Shown: positions 7,531 to 16,361 of the stretch, in pieces | How positions within the stretch are numbered: the first letter of the stretch is position 1 | Layout of the letters: every line of letters starts with the position of its first letter | Origin: Amycolatopsis balhimycina FH 1894 | GTDB lineage: Bacteria; Actinomycetota; Actinomycetes; Mycobacteriales; Pseudonocardiaceae | Reading direction: 5' to 3' | Assembly (NCBI RefSeq): GCF_000384295.1 | Contig: NZ_KB913037.1 | Span: 2,213,975 to 2,277,974, forward strand | Length of the DNA stretch: 64,000 bases | Position numbers and translations under genes: made by a program | The notes under the pieces: generated by a model | What the model saw: only the letters and a program-made list of their open reading frames with translations | Database searches by the model: none | What the model was told of the DNA's origin: nothing

Positions 7531-9096
7531 TCAGAGCAGCCATCGCAGTCCGTAGGCGTTGCCCAGCCGCAGCCCGGAGAAGTCCTCCGCCACCTCGCCC
7601 GCACTATCGACCGCTAGCGGCGTTCCTGGCTGTGGGGGCTCGCTAAGCACCGAGGGCGACACCCCGTCGACCCGCCACACCACCGACGGCGGGTTCCGGC
7701 GATCGAAGCGGATTCGCACGCTGAACGACTCGCACGGCACCAACGGAACGAACGTGTACGTCGGGCGGATAGGCAGATCGTCACGGATCCGGTAGGCCAT
7801 CGAGAAGGTGTGAGATTCTCCGCACGCGAGGGGCCGCGGCAGGTCAAGCAGCCAGCGGAAGTGTCGATTCCCTTCCAGCTCGATGTCGGTGATCCGGGCG
7901 CCGTGCAGCGCGTCAGCGACCACTTGCCGCTCGACATCACGGCCGTCTTCGGCGCGAGGAACAGTGAACATCGCGGAGATCCGGCGCAGGCCGTCGCGGG
8001 TCGCGACGATCTGCCGTTCTTCGATCAGCTCCGGCTGGGGGACATCCAGCCGCACAAGCACCTTGAGCCGCTGGACGGACCAGCCGCGGCCCGGATCAGG
8101 CGCATCGCCGCTGCGTCGCGTTCCGGCTTCGATCTCGGCGGCCAGGCGAGCGAAAGACCGGTCGATCCGGCGCCGGGCAGTACGTTCGGAGATGCGCAAC
8201 TGGTCTGCGAGGACGCCGATACGCTCGTTGAGCAATACGTGCTGCGTTCCGGGGGCGATGCCCAACGCGACGGTGACCGCCAGACGCTCGTCGGCCGGAA
8301 ACTTCGCGATGGCGGCGGAAATTGCGTTACGCACCTCGCGGCGTGCTTCACGGTCGTCCGCGGTCCGGTGGATGCCGCACCAGCCATACAGGAGCGGCCC
8401 GAGCTTGCCGCGCAGCTGTGGTGTGCCCATGCCCGCGTCACGGCGCAGCGTGGCGAGGTCGCGGAGCAAACCGTCTTCGTGGGCCTCGGGATCTTGGACG
8501 TGGGCACTGTCCAACCAGAGGTCTGTGGTGGCGACCCGGACTGAAGAATGCGAAGGCAAAGGCGCACCGATAGTGGCCATACGCTTACTTCCGACCACCG
8601 TGTTGAGCCAGCTCATCTCCACCGCAAGTTCGTCAGCGACGGGCACGGCACCTCGTTCCGCACCGACGGAGATCGCGATCTGCTCGACGGTGTCGAGTTC
8701 GGTCGACGGCACCGGGACCGCCGCAGGCTGCGTATTCGCACTATCGCGGTCGTCAAGTTCCTCGGCCCGGGCGAGGATCGCGGCGACATCGCGGGCCGAG
8801 CTGAGACGGCGGATCCGATGTGAGGCCGGGGTGCCAAGTGACGACCGCTCGATCAGCTTGAGGAGCCCGGTCACCGACTCTACGGCCTGTGCGAGGTCGA
8901 ACGGCCGTGGCCGCTCAGCTCCTCCGTGGACGAGCTGGTCGCGCAGCGCGCGCACGGCCTCCACCTCGAGCGCGCCGATCCAGGAGCCGGCACCCTGTTC
9001 GGCCAGTAGTTCGACCACCGGGACGAGGTGGAGCACGGTCGCTTGGAGACGGCGCCGCTCGTCGACGTCGTCGCCCTGGTCAGGCTCGTCGCTCAT
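7531..9096 (-). CDS. HTH-type regulatory protein of unknown function, partner of the sigma-like gene
   Basis: A 521-residue soluble protein. A helix-turn-helix is visible in the middle (VLADQLRISERTARRRIDRSFARLAAEIEAG). The C-terminal 170 residues are beta-rich (GESHTFSMAYRIRDDLPIRPTYTF), resembling the C-terminal module of several uncharacterised actinobacterial HTH proteins. Its ATG overlaps the stop of the sigma-like gene (ATGA), so the two are translationally coupled and probably act together. I cannot name the process they control. Confidence 0.55.
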   Translation of the reverse strand: MSDEPDQGDDVDERRRLQATVLHLVPVVELLAEQGAGSWIGALEVEAVRALRDQLVHGGAERPRPFDLAQAVESVTGLLKLIERSSLGTPASHRIRRLSSARDVAAILARAEELDDRDSANTQPAAVPVPSTELDTVEQIAISVGAERGAVPVADELAVEMSWLNTVVGSKRMATIGAPLPSHSSVRVATTDLWLDSAHVQDPEAHEDGLLRDLATLRRDAGMGTPQLRGKLGPLLYGWCGIHRTADDREARREVRNAISAAIAKFPADERLAVTVALGIAPGTQHVLLNERIGVLADQLRISERTARRRIDRSFARLAAEIEAGTRRSGDAPDPGRGWSVQRLKVLVRLDVPQPELIEERQIVATRDGLRRISAMFTVPRAEDGRDVERQVVADALHGARITDIELEGNRHFRWLLDLPRPLACGESHTFSMAYRIRDDLPIRPTYTFVPLVPCESFSVRIRFDRRNPPSVVWRVDGVSPSVLSEPPQPGTPLAVDSAGEVAEDFSGLRLGNAYGLRWLL

Positions 9097-9956
9097 ATTC
9101 CACCTCGCTTCTTCTCGGCACGGCGCTGGGCTTCCCTGCGATGCCGGTAGAAGTGGCCTTCGACCGCACGTGCGGAAAGACCATGCGGCTGGCCAGCCTC
9201 CTCGAAGGTCTCGCCGAATAGCGTCACCCGCGCGGCCAGGTCGCGGGCTACAGGCTTCATCCCGTCGAGGTGATCCTTGACCAGCTCCATGCCCACGACC
9301 TCGTCGGCCGGGTCGTGGCCGGTGCCGTGGTCGTCGGCAGCGTCCAATGTCACCGCGCGGACGTCGGGATGGTCGTGCTCAGCGGCCCAGCACTTGAAGG
9401 CGACGGAGAAGCTACGCACGCACGCGCCGACGAAGAACGTCTTCAAAGACGCGCCGCGCTCCGGTGACCAGCTCCCGCCGTGCAGGGCGTAGCGCTCGAA
9501 CAGCCGTAGGCCGCGGGCGACGGTCTCGCACGCCAGCTCCAGCCGATCATCGACATCGCGGGCCAGGTGCTCGCGGACCATGTCGGTCGCGCTCGCCGGG
9601 CGCCGAGCTCGCTGACACATCGGGTAGATCATCTTGCGCCGGATAAAGGAACGCAGAACCGGCAGCGCGTAGGCAGCCAACTCGGCGCGGAACAGCTCGT
9701 ACTCGATCCCGGTGAAGTTCTGCTTGGCGAGGCGTTGGTAGAGCTCGGCGTCATCGCCGAGGCGCGCCAGGCGGGCTTTCGCACGGTCGGCCTCCCGCGT
9801 CTCCTCGTTAGTGGTCTCAGCGTCGGCGTCGAACTGCTCCAGAACCTCTCCCATGAAGGCGAACAGGTCGGTTGGATGTACCTTGGGTTGTAGGCGTGCG
9901 CTCGAGCGCCGCGGCGGCTGACCGCCTGCGGACTGCCCGGCCTCCGGCACCTGCAT
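9093..9956 (-). CDS. Sigma-70-like protein
   Basis: About 285 residues. The middle carries a region 2-like helix set (SPERGASLKTFFVGACVRSFSVAFKCW) and the C-terminus a region 4-like HTH (FEEAGQPHGLSARAVEGHFYRHRREAQRR). That layout is what small RNA polymerase sigma factors or their relatives show. The ATG at 9956 lies directly on the GAGGAG; the in-frame GTG at 9950 has better spacing and may be the true start. It is first of two overlapping genes, divergent from a small membrane-protein gene. Confidence 0.6.
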   Translation of the reverse strand: MQVPEAGQSAGGQPPRRSSARLQPKVHPTDLFAFMGEVLEQFDADAETTNEETREADRAKARLARLGDDAELYQRLAKQNFTGIEYELFRAELAAYALPVLRSFIRRKMIYPMCQRARRPASATDMVREHLARDVDDRLELACETVARGLRLFERYALHGGSWSPERGASLKTFFVGACVRSFSVAFKCWAAEHDHPDVRAVTLDAADDHGTGHDPADEVVGMELVKDHLDGMKPVARDLAARVTLFGETFEEAGQPHGLSARAVEGHFYRHRREAQRRAEKKRGGI

Positions 9957-10141
9957 CTCCTCGTTGTAGAGACGACCCCGATCAGGGCTCGTCTACGAGG
10001 CCACCACCCCGATCGCTCCTCCGTCGGATCGTGCGGACCACGTAAACGACCTTTTAGGCCCCCCGCTTCCGACAACCCCACGACTTTTCGCGGAAAGTCT
10101 TTCGTGGGCTGACCAGGCATTTCGCGCCTACATCCCAGAAC

Positions 10142-10555
10142 ATGGACAACAGCGAGGAGCGGGTTCGCCGCCGGCTCGACATCGCCAGGGCCCAGCCCCC
10201 CATTCTGGGGTCGTCGGCCACCGGCAGTGAGCCGGCGCGCCCTCGGGCGCGCGCGGCTCCGGTGGCGCCGTGGAGCAACGTCGTCGACGGCTGGGTTCAC
10301 AACGACAAGATCCGCCGGGACACGCTGATTGCGCTGGCTATGGTACTGATCGCCGTGGTGACGATCGTCTGCGCGATCACCGGCGCGCTGGGCCCGCCTG
10401 TGCGGGAGGCAGCGGACAACGCCATTGCCCGTGCACTGGCCGTCAGCGTGCTCGGCGGCTGCGGGCTCTCCTATGGAGGGCTTCGACTGCGCCGTCGCTG
10501 GACGCGCCGAGCCGTGCAGGCAGCCACCTCCGGCGCGGAGCAGTACGGGGTATGA
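10142..10555 (+). CDS. Small membrane protein, function unknown
   Basis: 137 residues with a polar, Pro/Arg-rich N-terminus of about 60 residues. Two hydrophobic segments follow (TLIALAMVLIAVVTIVCAI at about 60-80; AIARALAVSVLGGCGLSYGG at about 95-115), with Arg-rich flanks. No signal peptide or known domain. It diverges from the sigma-like operon across 185 bp, so it could belong to the same regulatory unit, but I have no functional evidence. Confidence 0.5.
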   Translation: MDNSEERVRRRLDIARAQPPILGSSATGSEPARPRARAAPVAPWSNVVDGWVHNDKIRRDTLIALAMVLIAVVTIVCAITGALGPPVREAADNAIARALAVSVLGGCGLSYGGLRLRRRWTRRAVQAATSGAEQYGV

Positions 10556-10637
10556 CGCCCGGTAGCGCACGTGAGCACCGAGAGCGTGCCCACCGCTGAG
10601 GGCGGGGCCGCCGATGCCGGATTGTGGAAGGAGGCAG

Positions 10638-10724
10638 ATGGAACTGGACCTCGACGCGGTTCGCGCCTTCGTAGACGGCGCCGAGGAACGGGCGCTTCGG
10701 CGGCAACGGGCCGGCTCGGCATGA
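10638..10724 (+). CDS. Possible 28-residue small ORF
   Basis: An ATG placed five bases after an excellent GGAAGGAGG opens a 28-residue frame beginning MELDLDAVRAFVDGAEERA and ending in Arg-rich sequence. The strong ribosome-binding site is the only argument for it. The peptide matches nothing I know and may be the start of a gene broken at its 3' end. Confidence 0.3.
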   Translation: MELDLDAVRAFVDGAEERALRRQRAGSA

Positions 10725-10875
10725 GCCAGCGAGCCGTCTCGAACGCATCGCCAAGCTCGGTACCATTTTGACGGTTTCGGTGCCGTACGGCTGATCCCGC
10801 GGGCACAACGTGTGCGCCGGCGGCATCAAAGCGGCGTAATGGTCGGACGACCGCAATAACGACGACGGTCAGCCG

Positions 10876-11943
10876 CTACGGATGGGAACCGTCACCTGCT
10901 GGGCGGGCGTTGTCCTGCAGGTCAGAGTTCTTCCGTCTCCGCCACGGGTCGAACGTGAGGTCACCACCACTCAGCTTCGTGCCCTCGAAGCGGGCCTCGC
11001 CGTCGAACGTCGCGGCGTCGAACAGGGCGCCGTCGTTGAACGCCGCACTATCGAATCGGGCGTCACCCGCGAACGTCACGTTGCCGAACTCCGCTCGGCC
11101 CGTGAAGCCCGTCCGATCGAACCACGCGTCCCCAGCGAACGTCGCGCTGCCGAACCCGGCGCCGCGACCGAACGCCGCTCCGCCGAACCGAGCGTCGCCC
11201 ACGAACGTCGCGCGACCGAACCCCGCGTAGGCCGTGAAAGTCGTCCGGTCGAACCCCGCGCCACCGGCGAACGCCGCACCGCCGAACCTGGCCCGATGCG
11301 CGAAAGTCACCTCATCGAATGCGGATCCGCCGCTGAACGTCGCGTGTCTGAAACAAGCGTCGCCGGCGAAGGCCGCCCCGATGAACGCAGCATCTCCCCC
11401 GAAGATGCTGTCGCGGAACCTGGCCTCACCACCAAACAGAGCCGCACGGAACCCGGCCCGAAGATTGAAGGTAACGTCAGCGAATCCGGCGTTGCTATCG
11501 AACGTCGCGCTCTTGAACTGTGCATCGCCCGCGAAGACGGCACCACCGAACTGCGCGTTTTCGGCGAAGGCCGCATCACCGAACTGAGCACTTCCAGCGA
11601 ACGTCGCCGAACCGAATGAGGCGGCACGCAAGAATTTCGCAACACCGAACCGAGCATCTCCGATGAAGCTCGCTCCGCCGAACTGGGCAGTGCCCGCGAA
11701 CGTTGCCACGCCGAACCGAGCGTTTCCGGTGAACGTCGCGCCGCCGAACCGTGCGTCTCCAGTGAATGTCGCACCGCCGAACGCAGCGTCCCCGATGAAC
11801 GTCGCACCACCGAAGCGGACATTGCGCATCCGGCAGTTGCCCAGGTTGAAGTCGACCAGGTTCGCGTTTGTGAGGTCGAGATCGATCTGGCCCCAGAACG
11901 CGTCGCGGCCCGGTAGCAGATGGTCGGCGAGGATACGTTGAAT
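10876..11943 (-). pseudogene. Pentapeptide-repeat protein, 5' end missing
   Basis: About 355 residues of near-perfect A(D/N)LxF-type pentapeptide units, here mostly of the form FGGATFTGDAR, which should fold as a long right-handed quadrilateral beta-helix. The recognisable N-terminal cap (IQRILADHLLPGRDAFWGQIDLDLTNA) starts abruptly at 11943. The frame stays open further upstream to 12243 but there encodes Arg/Gly-rich shadow of a DUF35 gene on the other strand. No start with a ribosome site is seen, so I call it truncated at a rearrangement junction. An alternative is translation from a weak upstream GTG. Confidence 0.65.
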
Positions 11944-12263
11944 TCCTGCTGCCCCGCGACGCCGAGACCGGCGAGTTTTTCCTGCCCATCCACGCGATCC
12001 GGCCCGGACCGTTCGACTGGTCGCCGGCGCCCCGCGAAGGCGAGATCGTGTCCTTCTCCTGGGTCCACCTCCAGCCCAGCGAGGGCTACGCCACCGAACT
12101 GCCCTACGTGCTGGCAACCATCGGCCTGGACGCCGGCCCCCAGCTGATGGCCAACATCCTGAACCCCGGCCCCGAGGACGCGTGGATCGGGCGGCGGGTG
12201 CGCCTGGTCTTCGAGGACCGCGCCGACGGTGCCGTCGTCGCACAGTTCGCCCCGATCACGTAG
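11940..12263 (+). pseudogene. DUF35/OB-fold acyl-CoA-associated protein, 5' end missing
   Basis: The frame EFLLPRDAETGEFFL through SFSWVHLQPSEGY to AQFAPIT matches the OB-fold part of DUF35 proteins, partners of thiolase-like enzymes in lipid and sterol degradation. The N-terminal zinc ribbon (two CxxC pairs) and the start are missing. The sequence begins at a GAATTC shared with the truncated pentapeptide gene. It lies 46 bp before an SDR gene in the same direction, so it is likely the tail of a former fatty-acid- or sterol-type catabolic operon. Confidence 0.65.
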
Positions 12264-12309
12264 TCCGACGAGATCTCCGCATCGCCTTATCGTCAACCTG
12301 AGGAGACTG

Positions 12310-13104
12310 ATGTCCACCAAGCCGCCAGGATCATCCTCGCGTGTGTTCCAGGGGTGCCGGGTCCTCGTCAGTGGCGGCACCTCCGGCGTCGGTCTCACTG
12401 CAGCCACCCGGTTTGCCGCCGCCGGCGCGGAGCGAATCGTCGTGGTGGGTCGCAACGCCGAGCGAGGCATCCAGGCCGAACGCAGCGTCGCCACAGCAGG
12501 GGCGGAGGTCCGTTTCGTAGCCGGCAACGCGGGCGACCCCCACGACTCGACGCGGCTGGCGGCAGAGGCGGCAGAGTTCCTCGGAGGGCGTATCGACACC
12601 TTCGTCTCGGCAGTCGCACCCAGGGGACACTTGGGGCCCCTGCAAAGCCAAGATCCTCACGAGCTGGAGCGCGTCCTCATGGGGCTGGTCCTGCCGGTCA
12701 TGCAGATGAACCGCGCGGTCCTCGCGTACATGCAGGACGCCGGCGGAACCATCATCAACATCGCCTCCGACGCGGCGAAGGTCCCGACACCCGGCGAGTC
12801 CGTGGCCGGCGGGGCGATGGCAGCCATCGCGATGTTCTCCCGAACCCTTGCCCTCGAGGTGAAGCGTCACCGCATCCGCGTCCACACCGTGACGCCCAGC
12901 CTCATCGCCGGGACGCCCACCGCCGAGCGCCTCCTCTCGGAGGACTTCGGCGCCAATATCTTCGAGAAGGCCAAAGCCAAGGCCCAACTCGGCGTGCCGA
13001 ACGCCGACGACGTCGCTGAGACCGTGCTCTGGCTGGCCAGCCAGGCCGCGGCCAAGGTGACCGGTCAGGTGATCAGCGTCAACGGGGGCATCTCGGCCGG
13101 CTGA
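12310..13104 (+). CDS. Short-chain dehydrogenase/reductase-like protein lacking the YxxxK pair
   Basis: 264 residues. The Rossmann motif GGTSGVG and the NIAS strand are present, and the C-terminus (VTGQVISVNGGISAG) is standard. At the catalytic position, where SDRs have YxxxK, the sequence reads SVAGGAMAAIAMF, with neither Tyr nor Lys. It may therefore act as a non-classical SDR or be inactive. The ATG at 12310 sits four bases after AGGAG. It follows the DUF35 remnant and precedes a frameshifted SDR, together a broken lipid-type operon. Confidence 0.8.
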   Translation: MSTKPPGSSSRVFQGCRVLVSGGTSGVGLTAATRFAAAGAERIVVVGRNAERGIQAERSVATAGAEVRFVAGNAGDPHDSTRLAAEAAEFLGGRIDTFVSAVAPRGHLGPLQSQDPHELERVLMGLVLPVMQMNRAVLAYMQDAGGTIINIASDAAKVPTPGESVAGGAMAAIAMFSRTLALEVKRHRIRVHTVTPSLIAGTPTAERLLSEDFGANIFEKAKAKAQLGVPNADDVAETVLWLASQAAAKVTGQVISVNGGISAG

Positions 13105-13136
13105 CACCGCAACGAAGTGACCACGAGAGGAAGAGG

Positions 13137-13915
13137 GTGCCCGGCGTGCAGGTGAGCCACGAGGGTCGAGTCGCGATCGTCACCGGCGGATCCCGGGGGA
13201 TCGGTTCGCCATCGCCCGTGAGCTGCTCGACCAAGGCGCGACGGTGCTCATCATCGGACGCAAGCAGGAGGGGCTGGATTCCGCGGCAGCGTCGCTTGGT
13301 CCCCGGTGCGTCGCCCGCCTGTGCCACACGGCCGACGAGAAGCGCGCCACCGAGGTCATCGAGGACTTGATCACTTCCCACGGGCGTGTCGACTACCTCG
13401 TCAACAACGCGGCCGCGAATCCGCAATGGGGGCCGACCATCGGAGTCGACGCGGGGATGGCCGCCAAGCTCGCGGAGGTGGATCTGTGGGCGCCGCTGCT
13501 GTGGACCAAGCTCACCCACCAGGTCTGGATGGGAGCCAACGGCGGCTCTGTCGTGAACATCGCCTCGGTTGGCGGGCTCTCACCATCGCCGAACACCGGC
13601 TACTACAACTCCGTCAAGGTCGGCTTGGCGTTCCTCACCAAGCAACTGAGTGCCGAGCTCGCCCCGAGAGTCCGCGTCAACGCCGTGGCTCCGGGGTTCA
13701 TCGACACCGATATGGCGCGGCATATGCCCCCGGAACAGCGCGCCGCGCTGTTGCGCCAGATCCCGATGGGCCGGCTCGGGCTCCCGGCCGATATCGCGGC
13801 CGCGACCTCATTCCTGCTCTCCGACCATGCCGGCTGGATCACCGGGCACTTGCTCGCCGTCGACGGCGGCATGCTCAACGCGCGCGCCTTCGACCCCGCC
13901 GTCGGTCCCGTCTAA
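13137..13915 (+). pseudogene. Short-chain dehydrogenase, frameshifted near 13205
   Basis: Starts with GTG at 13137 and encodes HEGRVAIVTGGSRGIG. It then shifts frame: the expected continuation (FAIARELLDQGATVLIIGRK) is read one base over, as if one T were lost in GGTTCGCC (about 13202-13206). The rest is a normal SDR with NNAA, NIAS and the catalytic YYNSVK. Without the shift it would be about 260 residues. Either a true pseudogene or a one-base sequence error. Confidence 0.8.
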
Positions 13916-13936
13916 GAGGACGACGGCACCCCGTGT

Positions 13937-14227
13937 CCACTGCAGCCTGACCACCGTGTACTGGGCCAGCACGCCGAGAACGTTCTCCAGCAGATAGCAG
14001 CTCAACGCCATCCGCCCGACGTAAGACAGCAGCCAGCCGCGAAGACCGACCTTCCTGCGCCTGCGGTAGAACTCACCCACCGACGCGAGGATGCCCAGAG
14101 CCACCACGGCCGCGGTGCCGTAGCGGGCGAAGCCGCTGAATTCGGCTGGGAACACACCGGTCTCCGACAGGAGGTAATCCAGCGGCAGCGCCACACCAAA
14201 CCCGATGGCGATCAGCCACCAGCGGAG
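13937..14227 (-). pseudogene. DUF418 membrane protein fragment
   Basis: About 95 residues resembling the C-terminal part of DUF418 proteins: hydrophobic helices around WWLIAIGFGVALPLDYLL and AAVVALGILASVGEFYRRRR, then the family's VGRMALSCYLLENVLG. No start or stop of its own is recognisable and both ends run into unrelated fragments. It is a gene relic. Confidence 0.55.
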
Positions 14228-14229
14228 GC

Positions 14230-14329
14230 TTGGACGGAGCCGAGCTCGCGCTCTCACCCAAGGAGTACGACCTCCTCTCATTCCTTGCCGAGGCTTCCGG
14301 AGCGACGATGACCAGGGAGCAGATCATGG
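14230..14329 (+). pseudogene. Response regulator fragment, DNA-binding half
   Basis: About 33 residues (DGAELALSPKEYDLL, then LAEASGATMTREQIM) match the start of an OmpR/PhoB winged helix. The frame breaks at about 14329, exactly where a receiver-domain fragment begins on the opposite strand. Confidence 0.55.
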
Positions 14330-14458
14330 GAGCAACACGATGTCAGCGGACTCGGTCAGCGCCTCCGCGCCGGTCCGGACCCAGTAGCCGTCCCGCACCA
14401 GACCGCGCCGCAGCGAATCGGCGATCGGCTGGTCGTCTTCCACCAGCAGGACAAGCAT
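14330..14458 (-). pseudogene. Response regulator fragment, receiver-domain start
   Basis: MLVLLVEDDQPIADSLRRGL to ALTESADIVLL is the first 43 residues of an OmpR-type receiver domain, including the acidic EDD. It stops just before the phosphorylated Asp. Its DNA-binding half seems to lie next to it in inverted orientation (14230-14329), so one gene was probably cut and partly inverted. Confidence 0.6.
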
Positions 14459-14498
14459 CCGCAGATCATGCCAGCACATGTGAATGCTAAAGTCCGGA

Positions 14499-14512
14499 CT
14501 AGCACGTGCAAG
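14499..14512 (+). promoter_or_regulatory. Operator palindrome before lacI-1
   Basis: CTAGCACGTGCAAG lies 28 bp upstream of the chosen GTG of the LacI gene. It is the exact reverse complement of the site at 17311 and a 1-2 base variant of the perfect palindrome at 58078. Probably an autoregulatory LacI site. Confidence 0.75.
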
Positions 14513-14540
14513 CTGCCAGTTCCGGCGAAACGAGGTACGG

Positions 14541-15548
14541 GTGGGGACGAAGGCGGGCAAACGGGTGACCGCCGCCGACGTCGCGCGGTCACTCGGGCTG
14601 TCCCGGGCGACCGTGGGCTTCGTGCTCAACGGGACGTCCGAGCAGCGCATCTCCGAAGCGACCAAGGAACGTGTCCTGGCCGAGGCGGCTCGCCTGGGCT
14701 ATCGGCCCCACACCGCGGCCCAGGCCCTGCGCCGCGGCAGCAGCAAGCTGGTCCTGCTGGTCGTCCCTGACTGGCCGGTGGAATTCAGCATCAGCAAGTG
14801 CGTCGAAGAAGCCTCCCACGCGCTGGAGGAGGCGGGGTACTCGCTCGTCACCCAGACCCGGCACCCCGCGGGCACCGCGCGCCCGCTCTGGGAACTGCTC
14901 GACCCGGAGGTGGTCGTCGGGTTCACACCGTTCACACCGGACGAGCTGACCGCGATGCGCGGTTGCGGCATCACCAAGATCATCCCCGGGTCCTCGTTGA
15001 TCCCTCAGCAGCCCGATCCGCTCGGTCTTCAGGACGGGCCGCGCCTGCAGGTCGAGCACCTGCGCGGACGCGGTCACACGCGCCTCGGCTTCGCCGCGAC
15101 GGCCGATCCTCGCCTGGCCGGCCTGGTCGAGTCACGGCTGCGAACGGCCCAGGAAACGGCCGCCGACCTGCCGCCGCTGGTGGTCCGGCACGTCGACGAC
15201 CATGCCGACGCGGCCGGGCAAGCAGTGCACGACTGGCTGGACGCGGGCGTGACCGGCGTCGTCGCCTACAACGACGAAAGCGCCGCCCGGGTGATCCGGG
15301 CTGCCGTGCGCGCGGGCCACCGGGTTCCGGCCGACCTCGCCGTCATCGGGCACGACGACAACCCTTACACCGAGCTGTTCGTCCCGTCGATCTCGAGTAT
15401 CCGGATCGACTACGCGGGCCTCGGACGGCACCTGGCCGCCCTCGCCCTGCACGAAGCCGCCGGGCAACCCCTGCCGGCCGGCGACGTCGATGCCGCGGCG
15501 ACCGTGGTGGCCCGGGAATCCACCGAACCAAGCGGGCGGGGGCGGTGA
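14541..15548 (+). CDS. LacI-family transcriptional regulator 1
   Basis: 335 residues. The N-terminal HTH (RVTAADVARSLGLSRATVGFVLNGT) is followed by the hinge region and a periplasmic-binding-protein-like effector domain (VVPDWPVEFS, then YNDESAARVI and VIGHDDNPYTE). I prefer the GTG at 14541, five bases after CGAGG; the ATG at 14484 would place the operator inside the gene. Palindromes related to CTAGCACGTGCTAG precede this gene, the esterase/transporter pair and the GH3-GH2 operon, so it is the likely repressor of all three. The ligand is probably a sugar or oligoglycoside. Its stop overlaps the next gene (GTGA). Confidence 0.88.
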   Translation: MGTKAGKRVTAADVARSLGLSRATVGFVLNGTSEQRISEATKERVLAEAARLGYRPHTAAQALRRGSSKLVLLVVPDWPVEFSISKCVEEASHALEEAGYSLVTQTRHPAGTARPLWELLDPEVVVGFTPFTPDELTAMRGCGITKIIPGSSLIPQQPDPLGLQDGPRLQVEHLRGRGHTRLGFAATADPRLAGLVESRLRTAQETAADLPPLVVRHVDDHADAAGQAVHDWLDAGVTGVVAYNDESAARVIRAAVRAGHRVPADLAVIGHDDNPYTELFVPSISSIRIDYAGLGRHLAALALHEAAGQPLPAGDVDAAATVVARESTEPSGRGR

Positions 15549-16348
15549 GCGATCCGGAATACCGCCACGTCGCCGCGCTGGGCAGCTCGTTCGCCTCGGG
15601 CCCGGGAATCGAACCGATCGAGGACCGTGCGGCTCGCCGATCCGCTCGCAACTACCCGCACCTGCTCGCGGAAACCCTGGGGGCGGCACTCACCGACCTG
15701 ACGGTCGCCGGCGCGACGACAGCCACCATCATCGACACGCCACAGCGGAGCCTGCTGCGGAAGTTCCCGCCCCAGCTCGACGGGCTGCCCGGCATCGCAG
15801 ACCTGGTGACGATCACCGCCGGTGGCAACGACCTGAACTACATCGGCGCGATGACACGGCTCGCCTTCGCGGCCCGGCTGGCCGGGAACGCCCTCACCAG
15901 ACCGCTTTCCTCGCTGCTGTCCCGAGTCGGCGTACCGACGCCCTCCCCCGACGAAGTCGAGCTGGCGGCGGCGAACCTCGTGCGCATCGTCGAGGCCGTG
16001 ACCAAGCGTGCCGCAGGTGCCCGCGTCGTCTTGGTCGACTACCTGACCGTGATCGGCGAGCACACCACCACTTCCGGCGAAACCCCATTCCCCGCATCGA
16101 CGCTCGACATGCTTCGCCGCCTGGGCGACACGGTCTCCGAAGTCTTCACGCTGGCCGCGGGCCGAACCAGCGCGACCCTCGTCCCGATGCGGGAGCTCAG
16201 CGCGAGCCACGCCCTCGGCTCGGCGGATCCCTGGGTGACCGGCATGCCCGCCCGCCTGCGGGACTTGGCCGGGTGCGCTCCGTTCCACCCGAAGGCGAAC
16301 GGCATGCGTGCCGTCGCGGCCGCGATCGTCGACCGCCTGCGCGAATAG
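15545..16348 (+). CDS. SGNH/GDSL-family hydrolase
   Basis: 267 residues, no signal peptide. The serine block is GSSFASG (Ser15 as nucleophile), block III is AGGNDLNY and the C-terminal His is in PFHPKANGM, as in actinomycete SGNH esterases. No Asp is present three residues before the His, so it may use a Ser-His dyad. It is coupled to lacI-1 by a GTGA overlap. It probably removes acyl (acetyl) groups from an imported glycoside, inferred from context. Confidence 0.8.
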   Translation: MSDPEYRHVAALGSSFASGPGIEPIEDRAARRSARNYPHLLAETLGAALTDLTVAGATTATIIDTPQRSLLRKFPPQLDGLPGIADLVTITAGGNDLNYIGAMTRLAFAARLAGNALTRPLSSLLSRVGVPTPSPDEVELAAANLVRIVEAVTKRAAGARVVLVDYLTVIGEHTTTSGETPFPASTLDMLRRLGDTVSEVFTLAAGRTSATLVPMRELSASHALGSADPWVTGMPARLRDLAGCAPFHPKANGMRAVAAAIVDRLRE

Positions 16349-16361
16349 CCGACCGGTCCGG

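Noticed and set aside
10882..11619. 245-residue plus-strand frame with Glu/Arg repeats
   Set aside because: It is the mirror of the pentapeptide repeats, so its repetitiveness is inherited from the other strand.
10900..11900. Regularly spaced repeats that could suggest a CRISPR array
   Set aside because: The period is 15 or 30 bases, in frame, and translates into pentapeptide repeats; there are no unique spacers and no cas genes.
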